The notes under the pieces are model-generated. The model had not been told where the DNA came from. It ran no database searches and saw only the letters and a program-made list of their open reading frames with translations. DNA of 64,000 bases from Caldimonas caldifontis. GTDB taxonomy: Bacteria > Pseudomonadota > Gammaproteobacteria > Burkholderiales > Burkholderiaceae_C. Position numbers and translations under genes: made by a program. The stretch covers positions 307,818 through 371,817 of the forward strand of contig NZ_PSNX01000004.1 in assembly GCF_002930615.1 (NCBI RefSeq), read 5' to 3'. Positions 38,302-47,582 of the stretch are shown piece after piece (position 1 is the stretch's first letter; each line of letters begins with the position of its first letter).

Positions 38302-38769
38302 ATGAACCGCGTCTTCCGCGCCTTCCTTGTCTGGGTCATGGTGATCGCCATGCCCGTGCAGGGCATGGCTGCGTCCGTGATGCTGTTCTGCGGGCCGAGC
38401 CACGAGCGGATGATGCAAGGGCTGATGGCCGACGCACCGGCGTTGGCTTCCAGTCTGACCACCGCGCCCGGGCACGACCGGATGGCTGCGGATCATGCCG
38501 TGCATGAGCACGCGTCACCTGAGTACCCTGTCGCAGACGAGCCCGCCGCCGGTGCCGATGCCAGCGGTGTGAATGGCCTGTCCAAGCATCACGGCAAGTT
38601 CACCTGCAGCGCCTGCGCCGCCTGCTGTTCCGCGCTGGTGCTGCCGGCCAGCTTCGTGCTCCCGGTGCCTTCGAGCCCAGAGCATCTTGCGCCCATGTCG
38701 CCGGTGGAACCGGTCGCATCGCACCAACCTGACGGCCTAGACCGTCCGCCTCGAACCGTCCTCGCCTGA
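38302..38769 (+). CDS. Small secreted Cys/His-rich protein ahead of copper operon
   Basis: 155 aa. A signal peptide (MNRVFRAFLVWVMVIAMPVQ), Met/His-rich middle (HERMMQGLMADAP, 'HDRMAADHAVHEHAS'), and 'KFTCSACAACCSALVLPASF' near the C-terminus. Potential Cu(I) ligands are plentiful. No known family; it recalls DUF2946-type proteins. It may bind periplasmic copper. It starts 41 nt after cueR. Confidence 0.6.
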   Translation: MNRVFRAFLVWVMVIAMPVQGMAASVMLFCGPSHERMMQGLMADAPALASSLTTAPGHDRMAADHAVHEHASPEYPVADEPAAGADASGVNGLSKHHGKFTCSACAACCSALVLPASFVLPVPSSPEHLAPMSPVEPVASHQPDGLDRPPRTVLA

Positions 38770-38842
38770 TTCGGCGCGACGCCCTGGGGTGACGCGGGTA
38801 CCTTGGCGCCCCGCCCGTCGGTTCATCTGACGGTTTGACCAA

Positions 38843-38857
38843 CGGTCCACCGGACCG
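38843..38857. promoter_or_regulatory. CGGTCC-ACC-GGACCG palindrome
   Basis: Perfect 15-bp palindrome in the 184-nt gap ahead of the 128-aa gene that begins the OMF/multicopper-oxidase set. TTTGACC precedes it. Binding protein unknown. The bases GGACCGAACT next to it resemble part of the TGAC-N6-GTCAT box. Confidence 0.4.
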
Positions 38858-38953
38858 AACTCTCGCCCCATCCGGCGGATCGCGCCAGATCCTCACCTGC
38901 GCACCTGCGTGCCTTGGCCGCAGGACCGTCGTTCGAGTTCTCGCGAGGTTCCC

Positions 38954-39340
38954 ATGCCCCTGTTTCCGTTTCGCCTCGACTGCTGTCGAGGCCTCCCCCT
39001 CATCGCGCTGCTGACCGCAGCATCGCTCGTTCAAGCGCAAACCCAGTCCCAGGGCGCGGCCGCCCGCACCGAACGCGCCGACCCGCTCGATGCGCAGGTC
39101 CGCGTACCGGCCGCCAATCACTCGTCAGCGCTGGCCAGCTATCGCCGGCTGGGCGACGACAAGCGCATCGACTGGAAAGAGGCGAACGAGGCGGTGAACC
39201 GCATCGGGGGCTGGCGCGCCTATGCACGCGAAGCGCAGCAGCCCGAGCCGGCGCCCACGGCACCGGCCAGTCGCGCTGTGCCCGCGCCGGTGGCGGCTTC
39301 GGGCGCCGCACCGGCGCACGGCGGCCACAAGATGCATTGA
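38954..39340 (+). CDS. Small secreted protein of the copper operon, 128 aa
   Basis: Starts at ATG 38954 after GCGAGGTTCCC. Signal peptide with an internal CC (MPLFPFRLDCCRGLPLIALL), a middle with 'NHSSALASYRRLGDDKRIDW' and 'KEANEAVNRIGGWRAYAREA', and a C-terminal HGGHKMH, a likely metal site. Homologues by memory precede OMF/MCO genes in Burkholderiales copper clusters; function unknown. The OMF gene follows 10 nt later. Confidence 0.65.
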   Translation: MPLFPFRLDCCRGLPLIALLTAASLVQAQTQSQGAAARTERADPLDAQVRVPAANHSSALASYRRLGDDKRIDWKEANEAVNRIGGWRAYAREAQQPEPAPTAPASRAVPAPVAASGAAPAHGGHKMH

Positions 39341-39350
39341 GGGGATGAGG

Positions 39351-40799
39351 ATGACCCGACAACCACCAACACCCCACGTCATCGCCCGTTCAGCGCCTCT
39401 CCGTCTCACGGGCCTGGCTGCCCTGGTGCTCGTGCTGACCGGCTGCGCTTCCCTGAGCCCCGATGGCGGTTTCGGTGAGGTCGAGAAGGCCACGGCCGAG
39501 CGCATCGGAGCCCCGGTGCAGCTGGCCTGGGCCCGGCAGCCCGAAGACCTGGACCGCATCGCCCAGCGCGTGGACGAACTCCTGGGCAAGCCGCTGTCCA
39601 TGAACGATGCGGTGCAGGTCGCCTTGCTGAACAACCGTGGCCTGCAGGCGGCCTACGCCGAGCTGGGCATCACCGAGGCGGAGGTCGTGCAGGCGGGCCG
39701 GTTGCCGAACCCCGGCTTCAGCTTCGGCCGCCTGACCAAGGGTGACGAGATCGAGCTCGAACGCGGTCTCCACTTCAATCTTGCCCGGCTGATCGCCATG
39801 CCGCTGGTGCAGCGCGTCGAGGCGCGCCGCCTGGAGCAGGTGCGCACCACGGTGGCGATGCAGGTGCTGTCCCTGGCAGCCGACACGCGCAAGGCCTGGG
39901 TGCAGGCGGTGGCCGCCGAGGAATCGGTGCGCTACAGCCGCCAGGTGATGCAGGCCGCGGAGGCTGGTGCCGAACTGGCGCGGCGCATGGCGCAGGTGGG
40001 CAACTTCAACAAGCTCCAGCAGGCGCGCGAGCAGGGCTTCTATGCCGATGCAGCGCTGAACCTGGCCCGTGCCGAGCAGCAGCAACGTGCGGCGCGCGAG
40101 CGCCTCACGCGCTTGCTGGGGGTGTGGGGTACGCAGACCGCTTTCAAGCTGCCAGAGCGCCTGCCTGACCTGCCCACCCAGCCGCGCGATCTGCCAGACA
40201 TCGAGCGCACCGCGCTCGCCCAGCGGCTGGACGTTACCGCGGCGCGCAACGGCGCCGAGGCCACCGCCCGCAACCTGGGCCTCACTCGCACCACGCGCTT
40301 CGTCAACGTGCTGGAGCTGGGCCTGGTGCGCAACAGCAGCAACGAGTCGCCAACGCAGAAGGGCTGGGAGATCGGATTCGAGCTGCCGCTATTCGACTGG
40401 GGCGGTGCCCGGGTCGCCCGTGCAGAGGGCATCTACATGCAGTCGCTGCACCGCGCTGCGGAGACCGCGATCAATGCCCGCTCCGAGGTGCGCGAGGCAT
40501 ACGGCGCCTACCGTTCGGCCTGGGACATCGCGAAGCACCAGCGCGACGAGATCGTGCCGCTGAAGGCACGCATCTCGGAAGAGAACCTGCTTCGCTACAA
40601 CGGCATGCTGATCGGCGTGTTCGAGTTGTTGGCCGATGCGCGTTCGCAGATAGCCAGCGTCAACGGCGCCATCGATGCGCTGCGCGATTTCTGGATCGCG
40701 CAGGCCGACCTCGACATGGCGCTCGTCGGCAAGCCCAGCCTCACGGCCGCGGCAGGCCCCGCGATGGCGGCCGGCCCGGCGGGTGACCCCGGCCACTGA
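39351..40799 (+). CDS. TolC-family outer-membrane lipoprotein of the copper operon
   Basis: 482 aa from ATG 39351. Lipobox VLTGC, then two OMF repeats: 'SMNDAVQVALLNNRGLQAAY', coiled segments around 'QQQRAARERLTRLLGVWGTQ', and 'ELPLFDWGGARVARAEGIYM'. It is an outer-membrane channel, but no RND pump follows directly; the next gene is a multicopper oxidase. This pairing (OMF next to MCO) recalls PcoB-like or CopB-replacing arrangements and is common in Burkholderiales. The GGGG stretch in GAGGGG is the likely ribosome site. Confidence 0.8.
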   Translation: MTRQPPTPHVIARSAPLRLTGLAALVLVLTGCASLSPDGGFGEVEKATAERIGAPVQLAWARQPEDLDRIAQRVDELLGKPLSMNDAVQVALLNNRGLQAAYAELGITEAEVVQAGRLPNPGFSFGRLTKGDEIELERGLHFNLARLIAMPLVQRVEARRLEQVRTTVAMQVLSLAADTRKAWVQAVAAEESVRYSRQVMQAAEAGAELARRMAQVGNFNKLQQAREQGFYADAALNLARAEQQQRAARERLTRLLGVWGTQTAFKLPERLPDLPTQPRDLPDIERTALAQRLDVTAARNGAEATARNLGLTRTTRFVNVLELGLVRNSSNESPTQKGWEIGFELPLFDWGGARVARAEGIYMQSLHRAAETAINARSEVREAYGAYRSAWDIAKHQRDEIVPLKARISEENLLRYNGMLIGVFELLADARSQIASVNGAIDALRDFWIAQADLDMALVGKPSLTAAAGPAMAAGPAGDPGH

Positions 40800-40839
40800 C
40801 GAACCGCCTTCGCCCGAATCGAACACAAGGACTGAATCC

Positions 40840-42255
40840 ATGGTTTCCCGAAGAAGCTTTCTCAACGGTGCCGGTGTGGCGGCTGCCGCCGTGACGGCCA
40901 CGGCCGTCAGCAAGGTGGCAATGGCGGCCCTGCCTGAGCCCGTCATCCAGACCAAACCCGACACGATGCCTCCGCTGGTGCCGGGCACCGGCCGGCCCTA
41001 CAACCCCGTTGTCACGCTCAACGGTTGGACGCTGCCCTGGCGCATGAACAATGGCGTCAAGGAGTTCCACCTGGTGGCCGAGCCCGTGGTGCGCGAGATG
41101 GCACCCGGCTTCAAGGCCCACCTGTGGGGCTACAACGGCCAGAGTCCCGGCCCGACCATCGAGGTGGTGGAGGGCGACCGCGTGCGGCTGTTCGTCACCA
41201 ACAAGCTCGGCGAACTCACCAGCATCCACTGGCACGGCCAGCGCCTGCCCAACGGCATGGACGGCGTGACCGGCCTGAACCAGCCCGGGATCCCACCCGG
41301 CAAGACCTACGTCTATGAGTTCGTGGCGCGCCGACCCGGCACATTCATGTACCACCCGCATGCCGACGAGATGGTGCAGATGGCGATGGGGATGATGGGC
41401 TTCTGGGTCACGCATCCGAAGACCAAGCACCCGCTGATCGACGAGGTCGACCGCGACTTCTGCTTCCTGCTGAACGCCTACGACATCGATCCGGGCAGCG
41501 CGACGCCGAAGATCATGACGATGCTCGACTTCAACCTGTGGAGCTGGAACAGCCGCATCTTCCCCGGCATCGACCCAGTCGTGGTTCGGCACATGGACAA
41601 GGTGCGCATCCGGGTGGGCAACCTGACGATGACCAACCACCCGATCCACCTGCATGGCCACGAGTTCCTGATCACCGGCACCGACGGCGGCCCCACGCCG
41701 AAGAGCACGCGCCAGTACGAGGTGACGGCCGACATAGCCGTGGGCCAGATGCGGCAGATGGACTTCCTGGCCGACGAGGAGGGCGACTGGGCCTTCCATT
41801 GCCACAAGAGCCACCACACGATGAACGCCATGGGCCACGGCGTGCCCACGATGATCGGCGTGGACCACAGCGGCGTCGCGCGCCAGATCACCAAGCTCAT
41901 CCCCGACTACATGGTGATGGGCGAGCGCGGCATGAAGGACATGACGGAGATGGAGATGCCGCTGCCCGACAACACGGCGGCGATGATGGCCGGGCAGGGC
42001 CCCTTCGGCGCCGTGGGCATGGGCGGCATGTTCAGCGTGGTGAAGGTGCGCAAGGATCAGAAGCGAGGCGACTACACCGATCCCGGCTGGTACCAGCATC
42101 CGCCAGGCACCGTGGCCTACGAGTTCACCGGCAGCCTGCCCGACCCGGCGCGCTTCAAGGCCGAGGGCCGGGGGTCAATGCCTGCCGTCGCCAGGCCAGC
42201 GCAGGACGTCGAGGTCAAGGTGCGCAAGCCATCGGGCGGACACAGCGGCCACTGA
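40840..42255 (+). CDS. Multicopper oxidase (CopA/CueO class), Tat-exported
   Basis: 471 aa. Twin-arginine signal SRRSFLNGAG followed by a hydrophobic stretch. Copper ligands: IHWHGQ, HPHADE, HLHGHEF and HCHKSHHTMNAMG, covering the type 2/3 and type 1 sites. A Met-rich tail (GMKDMTEMEM, AAMMAGQG, VGMGGMFSVV) fits a Cu(I) oxidase. It oxidises periplasmic Cu(I) to the less toxic Cu(II). Shorter than PcoA (about 600 aa). The cupredoxin and CusF genes follow on the same strand. Confidence 0.93.
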   Translation: MVSRRSFLNGAGVAAAAVTATAVSKVAMAALPEPVIQTKPDTMPPLVPGTGRPYNPVVTLNGWTLPWRMNNGVKEFHLVAEPVVREMAPGFKAHLWGYNGQSPGPTIEVVEGDRVRLFVTNKLGELTSIHWHGQRLPNGMDGVTGLNQPGIPPGKTYVYEFVARRPGTFMYHPHADEMVQMAMGMMGFWVTHPKTKHPLIDEVDRDFCFLLNAYDIDPGSATPKIMTMLDFNLWSWNSRIFPGIDPVVVRHMDKVRIRVGNLTMTNHPIHLHGHEFLITGTDGGPTPKSTRQYEVTADIAVGQMRQMDFLADEEGDWAFHCHKSHHTMNAMGHGVPTMIGVDHSGVARQITKLIPDYMVMGERGMKDMTEMEMPLPDNTAAMMAGQGPFGAVGMGGMFSVVKVRKDQKRGDYTDPGWYQHPPGTVAYEFTGSLPDPARFKAEGRGSMPAVARPAQDVEVKVRKPSGGHSGH

Positions 42256-42321
42256 CGGTGCCGCCGACTCCAGCACCTCTCAGCAAACTCTCCTCCAACT
42301 GAACATCGACAAGGAAGCCTC

Positions 42322-42822
42322 ATGCAAAGCAGCAAGCGCCATCTCCTGATCGCCGCCTCGGCTCTCGGGCTCGGTATCACCGGGCTCGCCCGCGCGCACA
42401 GCAATGAACATCACGCCAAGAAGTCCGGTCCTGTCGTCAAGGAACAGAAGGACTGGGGCATCGCCGGCGATGCCAAGTCTGTCCGCCGCACCATCGAGGT
42501 CCGCATGGGCGACAACATGCGCTTCACGCCCGATCGCATCGACGTGCGCCGCGGCGAGACGCTTCGCTTCCGCGTGCAGAACGCGGGCAAGGAAATGCAC
42601 GAGTTCGTCATCGGCACCAAGGCCGAGAACGCCAAGCACGCCGAGCTGATGATCAAGTTCCCGAACATGGAGCACGACGAGCCGTACATGGCCCACGTGT
42701 CGCCGGGCAAGACCGGCGAGATCGTCTGGACCTTCAACCGCGCCGGCACCTTCGAGTTCGCCTGCCTGATCGCGGGTCACTACTCGGCGGGCATGGTCGG
42801 CACCATCAACGTCACGGCCTGA
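42322..42822 (+). CDS. CopI-like periplasmic cupredoxin
   Basis: 166 aa behind AAGGAAGCCTC. A signal peptide, AHSNEHHAKK, then a cupredoxin domain with 'KEMHEFVIGT' (His ligand), 'EFACLIAGHYSAGMVG' (Cys, His and Met ligands of a type 1 copper site). The CopI family is found beside copper ATPase and MCO genes in betaproteobacteria and aids copper tolerance, probably by electron transfer or copper binding in the periplasm. Confidence 0.88.
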   Translation: MQSSKRHLLIAASALGLGITGLARAHSNEHHAKKSGPVVKEQKDWGIAGDAKSVRRTIEVRMGDNMRFTPDRIDVRRGETLRFRVQNAGKEMHEFVIGTKAENAKHAELMIKFPNMEHDEPYMAHVSPGKTGEIVWTFNRAGTFEFACLIAGHYSAGMVGTINVTA

Positions 42823-42882
42823 TCGCTCCGAATCGCAACAGCACTCTCTTCCATCACCCACCCCACCCATCACGGAGTCCTC

Positions 42883-43233
42883 ATGAACCACATCGCTTCC
42901 ACCCTGCTCGTCGCCGCGCTGCTGAGCGGCCCCGCCCTGGCACAGCAGAAAGCCGATGACCACTCCGCGCACCATGCCGCCACGCCTGCGACGGCGGCGG
43001 CGAACAGCGCAGACATGGCCGACGGTGAGGTCCGCAAGATCGACAAGGACGCGGGCAAGCTGACGCTCAAGCATGGCGAGATCAAGAACCTCGACATGCC
43101 GGGCATGACGATGGTCTTCCAGGTCAAGGAGCCCGCACTGCTCGACAAGGTGAAGGTGGGCGACAAGGTGAAGTTCCGTGCCGAGAAGGCCGGCAGCGGC
43201 TATGTCGTGACCGTCATCGAGCCGGCGAAGTAG
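42883..43233 (+). CDS. cusF: CusF-family periplasmic copper-binding protein
   Basis: 116 aa behind ACGGAGTCCTC. A signal peptide, His-rich linker (DDHSAHHAAT), then the CusF barrel with 'KHGEIKNLDMPGMTMVFQVK'. E. coli CusF binds Cu(I) with His, two Met and a Trp in an NWPEMTM motif; here the Trp position is Met (DMPGMTM), as in several betaproteobacterial relatives. It probably hands copper to the RND pump or the MCO. Confidence 0.85.
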   Translation: MNHIASTLLVAALLSGPALAQQKADDHSAHHAATPATAAANSADMADGEVRKIDKDAGKLTLKHGEIKNLDMPGMTMVFQVKEPALLDKVKVGDKVKFRAEKAGSGYVVTVIEPAK

Positions 43234-43272
43234 CCGTGCAGCGCGGTCCCGCTGTTTCAGCGGCCTGGGAGC

Positions 43273-43286
43273 TTGACGAGCGTCAA
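43273..43286. promoter_or_regulatory. TTGACG-AG-CGTCAA palindrome
   Basis: Perfect 14-bp palindrome in the 120-nt gap before the Cys-containing secreted-protein gene. It may be an operator; the binding protein is unknown. Confidence 0.3.
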
Positions 43287-43353
43287 CCTCAGTGCTGCGC
43301 TTGCGCCTAGCATGAGGGCGCTGACGGGCCATCGCTCGTCGGCCACTCTGTTC

Positions 43354-43803
43354 ATGTCCACGGCCAAGCTCCTTCCACGGCCCCGCCGCACCGCGGCGGC
43401 GATGCTGTTCGTCTGGCTGTTCGCGACCTTCGCGAGCTGGGCCAACGCCTGCCTCGTGCAGCCGTCTGCGGCCGCGGAGCGCCGGTCTGAACACCACGGG
43501 CGGATCGACGCCGGTGCCGATGTCCGGGCGCACCACGCTGCGGCGGACACGGGAGCGGAGGACGATCGGGACGCCGGCCTTCAGTCCTGCATCAGCTTCT
43601 GCGATTTGGAGCAGAGCGTCGTCGCGAAGGCCCAGCCCACGAAGGCGGATGGCAACGCCGACTCTGGCATGCCGCCGCCTGCTGCATTGGGCAGTTGGCC
43701 GTCGCAGGCACCGGATCGGGCCGAGCCCCGCTGGCGATCGCGCGCCGCGCCCCCGCCACCGGGCGTGCCCGTGACCATCGCGTTCCTGCGGCTGACGCGG
43801 TAG
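43354..43803 (+). CDS. Small secreted protein with CxxxC, copper island copy 1
   Basis: 149 aa if started at ATG 43354; an ATG at 43312 in the same frame is also possible. An Arg-rich N-terminus, a hydrophobic helix ending ATFASWANAC, then 'LVQPSAAAERR', a His/Asp-rich linker, 'LQSCISFCDLEQSVVAKA' (CxxxC), and a hydrophobic end 'PPPPGVPVTIAFLRLTR'. The gene at 49126-49539 shows the same order of features. No known family. Probably periplasmic. Confidence 0.6.
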   Translation: MSTAKLLPRPRRTAAAMLFVWLFATFASWANACLVQPSAAAERRSEHHGRIDAGADVRAHHAAADTGAEDDRDAGLQSCISFCDLEQSVVAKAQPTKADGNADSGMPPPAALGSWPSQAPDRAEPRWRSRAAPPPPGVPVTIAFLRLTR

Positions 43804-43959
43804 CCCCTGCGCCGGGCTGGTGCGCGCGTGGCTGCTTGCCCGCGCTGCTGCCGGCCCATCACGCGTTGTCTGCCCGGCTTGCTGCCGCCGCGGGCTCCTT
43901 CCCCGTCATGCGCCGTCTTGCGACGGCAATCCGTTCACGTTCACCACTGGAGACTCACC

Positions 43960-44436
43960 ATGACCACGCTTCGATCGCTCGTTCTTGCTGGCACGGCTAC
44001 CGTCGTGCTCACTGCCTGCGCTCAGACCCCCAGCGCACCCGGCGCCGCGGACCACGCCGCACACCATCCTGCCGGTACGGCGGCTCCTGCCTCCGCGCCC
44101 GCATACCGCATGGCAATGATGGATACGCACATGACCAAGATGCGCGAGATGCACGAGAAGATGTCGCGTGCGGGCACGCCGCAGGAGCGGCAGGCCCTGA
44201 TGGCCGACCACATGAAGCTGATGCAGGAAGGCATGGCGATGATGGGCGGCATGGGCCCTGGCGGCATGGGCGGCATGGGGATGGGAGGCATGCGGGCCAT
44301 GGGCCCGGCCGGTGCGGCGAGCGCCCCGATGGACATGGCCACGCGCCATCAGATGATGGAAAAGCGCATGGAGATGATGCAGTCCATGATGCAGATGATG
44401 ATGGACCGCATGGGTCCGCCGCCGGCCCGGCCCTGA
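43960..44436 (+). CDS. Met/His-rich lipoprotein
   Basis: 158 aa behind ACTGGAGACTCACC. Lipobox VLTAC, then a His cluster, 'MAMMDTHMTKMREMHEKM' and a Met/Gly stretch 'MGGMGPGGMGGMGMGGMRAM', ending with 'MMEKRMEMMQSMMQMMMDRM'. A long Met-rich helical hairpin of this kind can bind many Cu(I) ions at the outer membrane. No named family. The cytochrome c gene follows 3 nt later. Confidence 0.75.
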   Translation: MTTLRSLVLAGTATVVLTACAQTPSAPGAADHAAHHPAGTAAPASAPAYRMAMMDTHMTKMREMHEKMSRAGTPQERQALMADHMKLMQEGMAMMGGMGPGGMGGMGMGGMRAMGPAGAASAPMDMATRHQMMEKRMEMMQSMMQMMMDRMGPPPARP

Positions 44437-44439
44437 GCC

Positions 44440-44931
44440 ATGCCGGTTCGCAGCAAGCCCTGGAAGGCCGCCGCGCTCATGGCGGCGGCCGTCGCCGCAA
44501 TCGCCGTCTACGCGGCGGTGGTCTGGAAAGCGGACCCCGCCGCGGAGCGGCCAGTCCAGCTGCGGCCAGGCGATGCGGCCGTCATTGCGCTCGGGCAGCA
44601 GGTCTACACGGCGCAGTGCGCGGCCTGCCACGGCGCGCGGCTGGAGGGTCAGCCCAACTGGCGCGAGCGCGGCCCGGATGGCCGGCTGCCGGCGCCGCCG
44701 CACGACCCGAGCGGGCACACCTGGCACCACCCGGACGAGCTGCTGTTCCGCATCACCAAACACGGCGTGGCCAAGGCCGCGAACCTGAAGGACTATGCGT
44801 CGGCGATGCCGGCCTACGACGGCGTGCTCAGTGACGCCGAGATCGTCGCCGCGCTCTCGTGGATCAAAGCGCAGTGGCCGGCCGACATCCGCGCCCGGCA
44901 CGACGAGCTGAACCGGGCCGCCAGCCGTTGA
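44440..44931 (+). CDS. Membrane-anchored cytochrome c
   Basis: 163 aa. N-terminal helix ([20 protein letters not shown]) as anchor, heme motif CAACH (60-64), and a candidate axial Met in '[20 protein letters not shown]'. Single-heme class I cytochrome. It may pass electrons from the multicopper oxidase or cupredoxin to the respiratory chain; that link is inferred from position. Confidence 0.85.
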   Translation: MPVRSKPWKAAALMAAAVAAIAVYAAVVWKADPAAERPVQLRPGDAAVIALGQQVYTAQCAACHGARLEGQPNWRERGPDGRLPAPPHDPSGHTWHHPDELLFRITKHGVAKAANLKDYASAMPAYDGVLSDAEIVAALSWIKAQWPADIRARHDELNRAASR

Positions 44932-44950
44932 GGCACCGGCGCGGAGCCGC

Positions 44951-44981
44951 TTGACCTTCACACGGGGGCAAGGCCTATGGT
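44951..44981 (+). promoter_or_regulatory. CueR-type promoter upstream of DUF2933/Cu-ATPase genes
   Basis: TTGACC (44951-44956), 19-nt spacer with a TTCACAC…GGGGCAAGG arrangement, and TATGGT (44976-44981). It is the best -10 among the three CueR-like promoters in the window. Confidence 0.7.
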
Positions 44982-45033
44982 TGACCTGTACCGCCCGGGC
45001 ATCACGGATGCCCAACCAACCGAGGAGCTGCTC

Positions 45034-45282
45034 ATGAACCATCCCGTCCAAGACGCCGGCACACCGCGCAGCCGCAAGCCGCTCACGGTGGCAGTGCTGA
45101 TGGTGGCGCTGATCGTGGTGTTCTACCTGCTGCGCGAGCACTGGGGTCACGTGGCCGGCCTGTGGCCCTACCTGCTGTTGCTGGCCTGCCCGCTGATGCA
45201 CCTCTTCCATGGGCACGGCGGACACGGGCGCCACGGGACTCATGGACGGCAAGGGTCCGACCACGGGTCCCACGGAGGCTGA
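45034..45282 (+). CDS. DUF2933 family membrane protein
   Basis: 82 aa from ATG 45034 after CGAGGAGCTGCTC. Two hydrophobic helices ([15 protein letters not shown] and '[19 protein letters not shown]') are followed by a His/Gly-rich tail ([13 protein letters not shown]). The '[15 protein letters not shown]' pattern is the DUF2933 hallmark. Such genes usually precede copper P-type ATPases; role unknown, perhaps copper delivery. It ends 4 nt before the ATPase start. Confidence 0.85.
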   Translation: MNHPVQDAGTPRSRKPLTVAVLMVALIVVFYLLREHWGHVAGLWPYLLLLACPLMHLFHGHGGHGRHGTHGRQGSDHGSHGG

Positions 45283-45286
45283 CGCG

Positions 45287-47569
45287 ATGGACATGCAGGC
45301 GCACCCGAAGCATGGTGACCACCAAGGCCACGACCACGATCACGGCCATCACGACCACTCGCACCATCACCCTGCGCACGACCCCGCGCACGGGCCGGCG
45401 CAAGGCCACGCGGCGGGGGATGCTGGGCCGCCTGCCTCACCACCACCGGACTCGCCCGCAGGCACGATCTACACCTGCCCGATGCACCCCGAGGTGCGCC
45501 AGGACCATCCCGGCAACTGCCCCAAGTGCGGCATGACGCTGGAGCCGGTGCTGCCTACGCTCGACGAGGACGAGAACCCCGAACTGGCGGACTTCCGCCG
45601 CCGCTTCTGGTGGACGCTGCCGCTGACGGTGGTGGTCACGCTGCTGGCCATGGTTGGACACCGCCTGCAGTGGTTCGACATGGCCACCCAGAGCTGGATC
45701 GAGCTGGTGCTGTCGGTGCCCATCGTGCTGTGGGCCGGTTGGCCGTTCTTCGTGCGCGGCGTGCAGTCGGTGCGTTTGCGCAGCCCGAACATGTGGACGC
45801 TGATCGGCCTGGGTACCGGGGCCGCCTTCGTCTACAGCGTAGTAGCCACGGTCACGCCGGATGTGTTCCCGGCCTCGTTCCAGGCGATGGGGCGCGTGGC
45901 CGTGTACTTCGAAGCGGCGGCGGTGATCATCTCGCTGACGCTCCTCGGCCAGATCCTCGAGCTGAAGGCGCGCTCGCAGACCTCGGCGGCGATCAAGTCG
46001 CTGCTCGGCCTGGCGCCGAAGACGGCTCGGCGCATCGGCGCCGACGGCACCGAAGCCGACGTGCCGCTGACCCACGTGCATGTCGGCGACCTGCTGCGCG
46101 TGCGGCCCGGCGAGAAGGTGCCCGTCGACGGCGTGGTGACCGAAGGCTCCAGCGCGGTCGACGAATCGATGCTCACCGGCGAGCCGGTGCCGGTGAGCAA
46201 GCGCCCGGGCGACAAGCTCATCGGCGCCACGCTCAACACCAGCGGCGCGCTCGTGATGCGCTCCGAGCGCGTGGGCGCGCAGACCATGCTGTCGCAGATC
46301 GTGCAGATGGTGGCGCAGGCGCAGCGCTCGAAGGCGCCGATGCAGCGTATGGCCGATCAGGTGGCGGGCTGGTTCGTGATGGCGGTGGTGGCCATCGCGG
46401 TGGCCACCTTCTTCGCCTGGGGCGTGTTCGGCCCCGAGCCGAGCTGGGTCTACGGGCTGATCAACGCGGTGGCGGTGCTGATCATCGCCTGCCCGTGCGC
46501 GCTCGGTCTGGCGACGCCGATGTCCATCATGGTCGCCACCGGGCGCGCGGCCACGCGCGGCATCCTGTTCCGCGACGCGGCGGCGATCGAGCACTTCCGC
46601 AAGGTCGACACGCTGATCGTCGACAAGACGGGCACGCTGACCGAAGGCAAACCGGCCTTCGACCGTGCCCTGCCCACCGATGGCTTCACGGCCGACGAGG
46701 TGCTGCGCATCGCTGCGAGCCTGGACCAGGGCAGCGAGCATCCGCTGGCGGATGCCATCGTGCAGGCCGCCCGCGCGAAGGGGCTCGCACTGGCCAAGGC
46801 CGAGGAGTTCGAGTCGAGCACAGGCATCGGCGTTCGGGGCCGGGTGGAAGGTCGCGCCGTCGCGCTGGGCAACACCGCGCTGATGCAGCAGCTGGGCGTC
46901 GCCGTCGATCCGCTGGTCGCACAGGCCGAGGCGCTGCGCGCCGAAGGGGCGAGCGTGATGCACCTGGCGGTGGACGGGCGCCTCGCGGGGCTGCTCGCGG
47001 TGTCCGACCCGGTGAAGGCGAGCACGCCCGAGGCCCTGGCGGCCCTGCACGCGGCTGGACTGCGCGTGGTGATGGCCACCGGTGACGGCCTGACCACGGC
47101 ACGCGCCGTTGCCAAACGTCTGGGCATCGACGAGGTGCACGGCGAAGTCAAGCCTGCCGACAAGCTGGCTCTCGTGCAGAAGCTTCAGCGCGAGGGCAGG
47201 GTGGTTGCGATGGCCGGCGACGGCATCAACGACGCGCCGGCGCTGGCGCAGGCTGACGTGGGCGTGGCGATGGGCACCGGCACCGACGTGGCGATGAACA
47301 GCGCACCGGTGACGCTGGTAAAGGGCGACCTGCGCGGCATCGCGCAGGCTCGGCTGCTGTCGCAGGCCACCATCGCCAACATGAAGCAGAACCTCGGCTT
47401 CGCGTTCGTCTACAACGCGCTCGGCGTGCCGCTCGCGGCCGGTCTGCTGTTCCCGTTCACCGGCTGGCTGCTGTCGCCGATGATCGCGGCGCTGGCGATG
47501 AGCCTGAGTTCGGCTTCGGTGATCGGCAACGCCCTCCGGCTGCGCAAGGCAGCGCTGCTGCGGGACTGA
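45287..47569 (+). CDS. P-type copper ATPase with His-rich and HMBD N-terminus
   Basis: 760 aa from ATG 45287, 7 nt after a GGAGG. Starts with a His-rich stretch ([20 protein letters not shown]) and an HMBD motif, YTCPMHPEV (C64, H67) plus CPKCGM (C78, C81), in place of HMA domains. Transport ACPCALGL, phosphorylation [19 protein letters not shown]; late helices [10 protein letters not shown] and '[15 protein letters not shown]' fit Cu pumps. This is a CopB/CopF-like pump, distinct from CopA at 35308. It probably exports Cu(I) or Cu(II) under the CueR-like promoter upstream. Confidence 0.92.
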   Translation: MDMQAHPKHGDHQGHDHDHGHHDHSHHHPAHDPAHGPAQGHAAGDAGPPASPPPDSPAGTIYTCPMHPEVRQDHPGNCPKCGMTLEPVLPTLDEDENPELADFRRRFWWTLPLTVVVTLLAMVGHRLQWFDMATQSWIELVLSVPIVLWAGWPFFVRGVQSVRLRSPNMWTLIGLGTGAAFVYSVVATVTPDVFPASFQAMGRVAVYFEAAAVIISLTLLGQILELKARSQTSAAIKSLLGLAPKTARRIGADGTEADVPLTHVHVGDLLRVRPGEKVPVDGVVTEGSSAVDESMLTGEPVPVSKRPGDKLIGATLNTSGALVMRSERVGAQTMLSQIVQMVAQAQRSKAPMQRMADQVAGWFVMAVVAIAVATFFAWGVFGPEPSWVYGLINAVAVLIIACPCALGLATPMSIMVATGRAATRGILFRDAAAIEHFRKVDTLIVDKTGTLTEGKPAFDRALPTDGFTADEVLRIAASLDQGSEHPLADAIVQAARAKGLALAKAEEFESSTGIGVRGRVEGRAVALGNTALMQQLGVAVDPLVAQAEALRAEGASVMHLAVDGRLAGLLAVSDPVKASTPEALAALHAAGLRVVMATGDGLTTARAVAKRLGIDEVHGEVKPADKLALVQKLQREGRVVAMAGDGINDAPALAQADVGVAMGTGTDVAMNSAPVTLVKGDLRGIAQARLLSQATIANMKQNLGFAFVYNALGVPLAAGLLFPFTGWLLSPMIAALAMSLSSASVIGNALRLRKAALLRD

Positions 47570-47582
47570 CCCACGCCACGCG

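Noticed and set aside
44213..44300. Met/Gly-coding repeats as a DNA-level repeat element
   Set aside because: The periodicity is explained by the Met-Gly protein stretch; it does not extend outside the gene.
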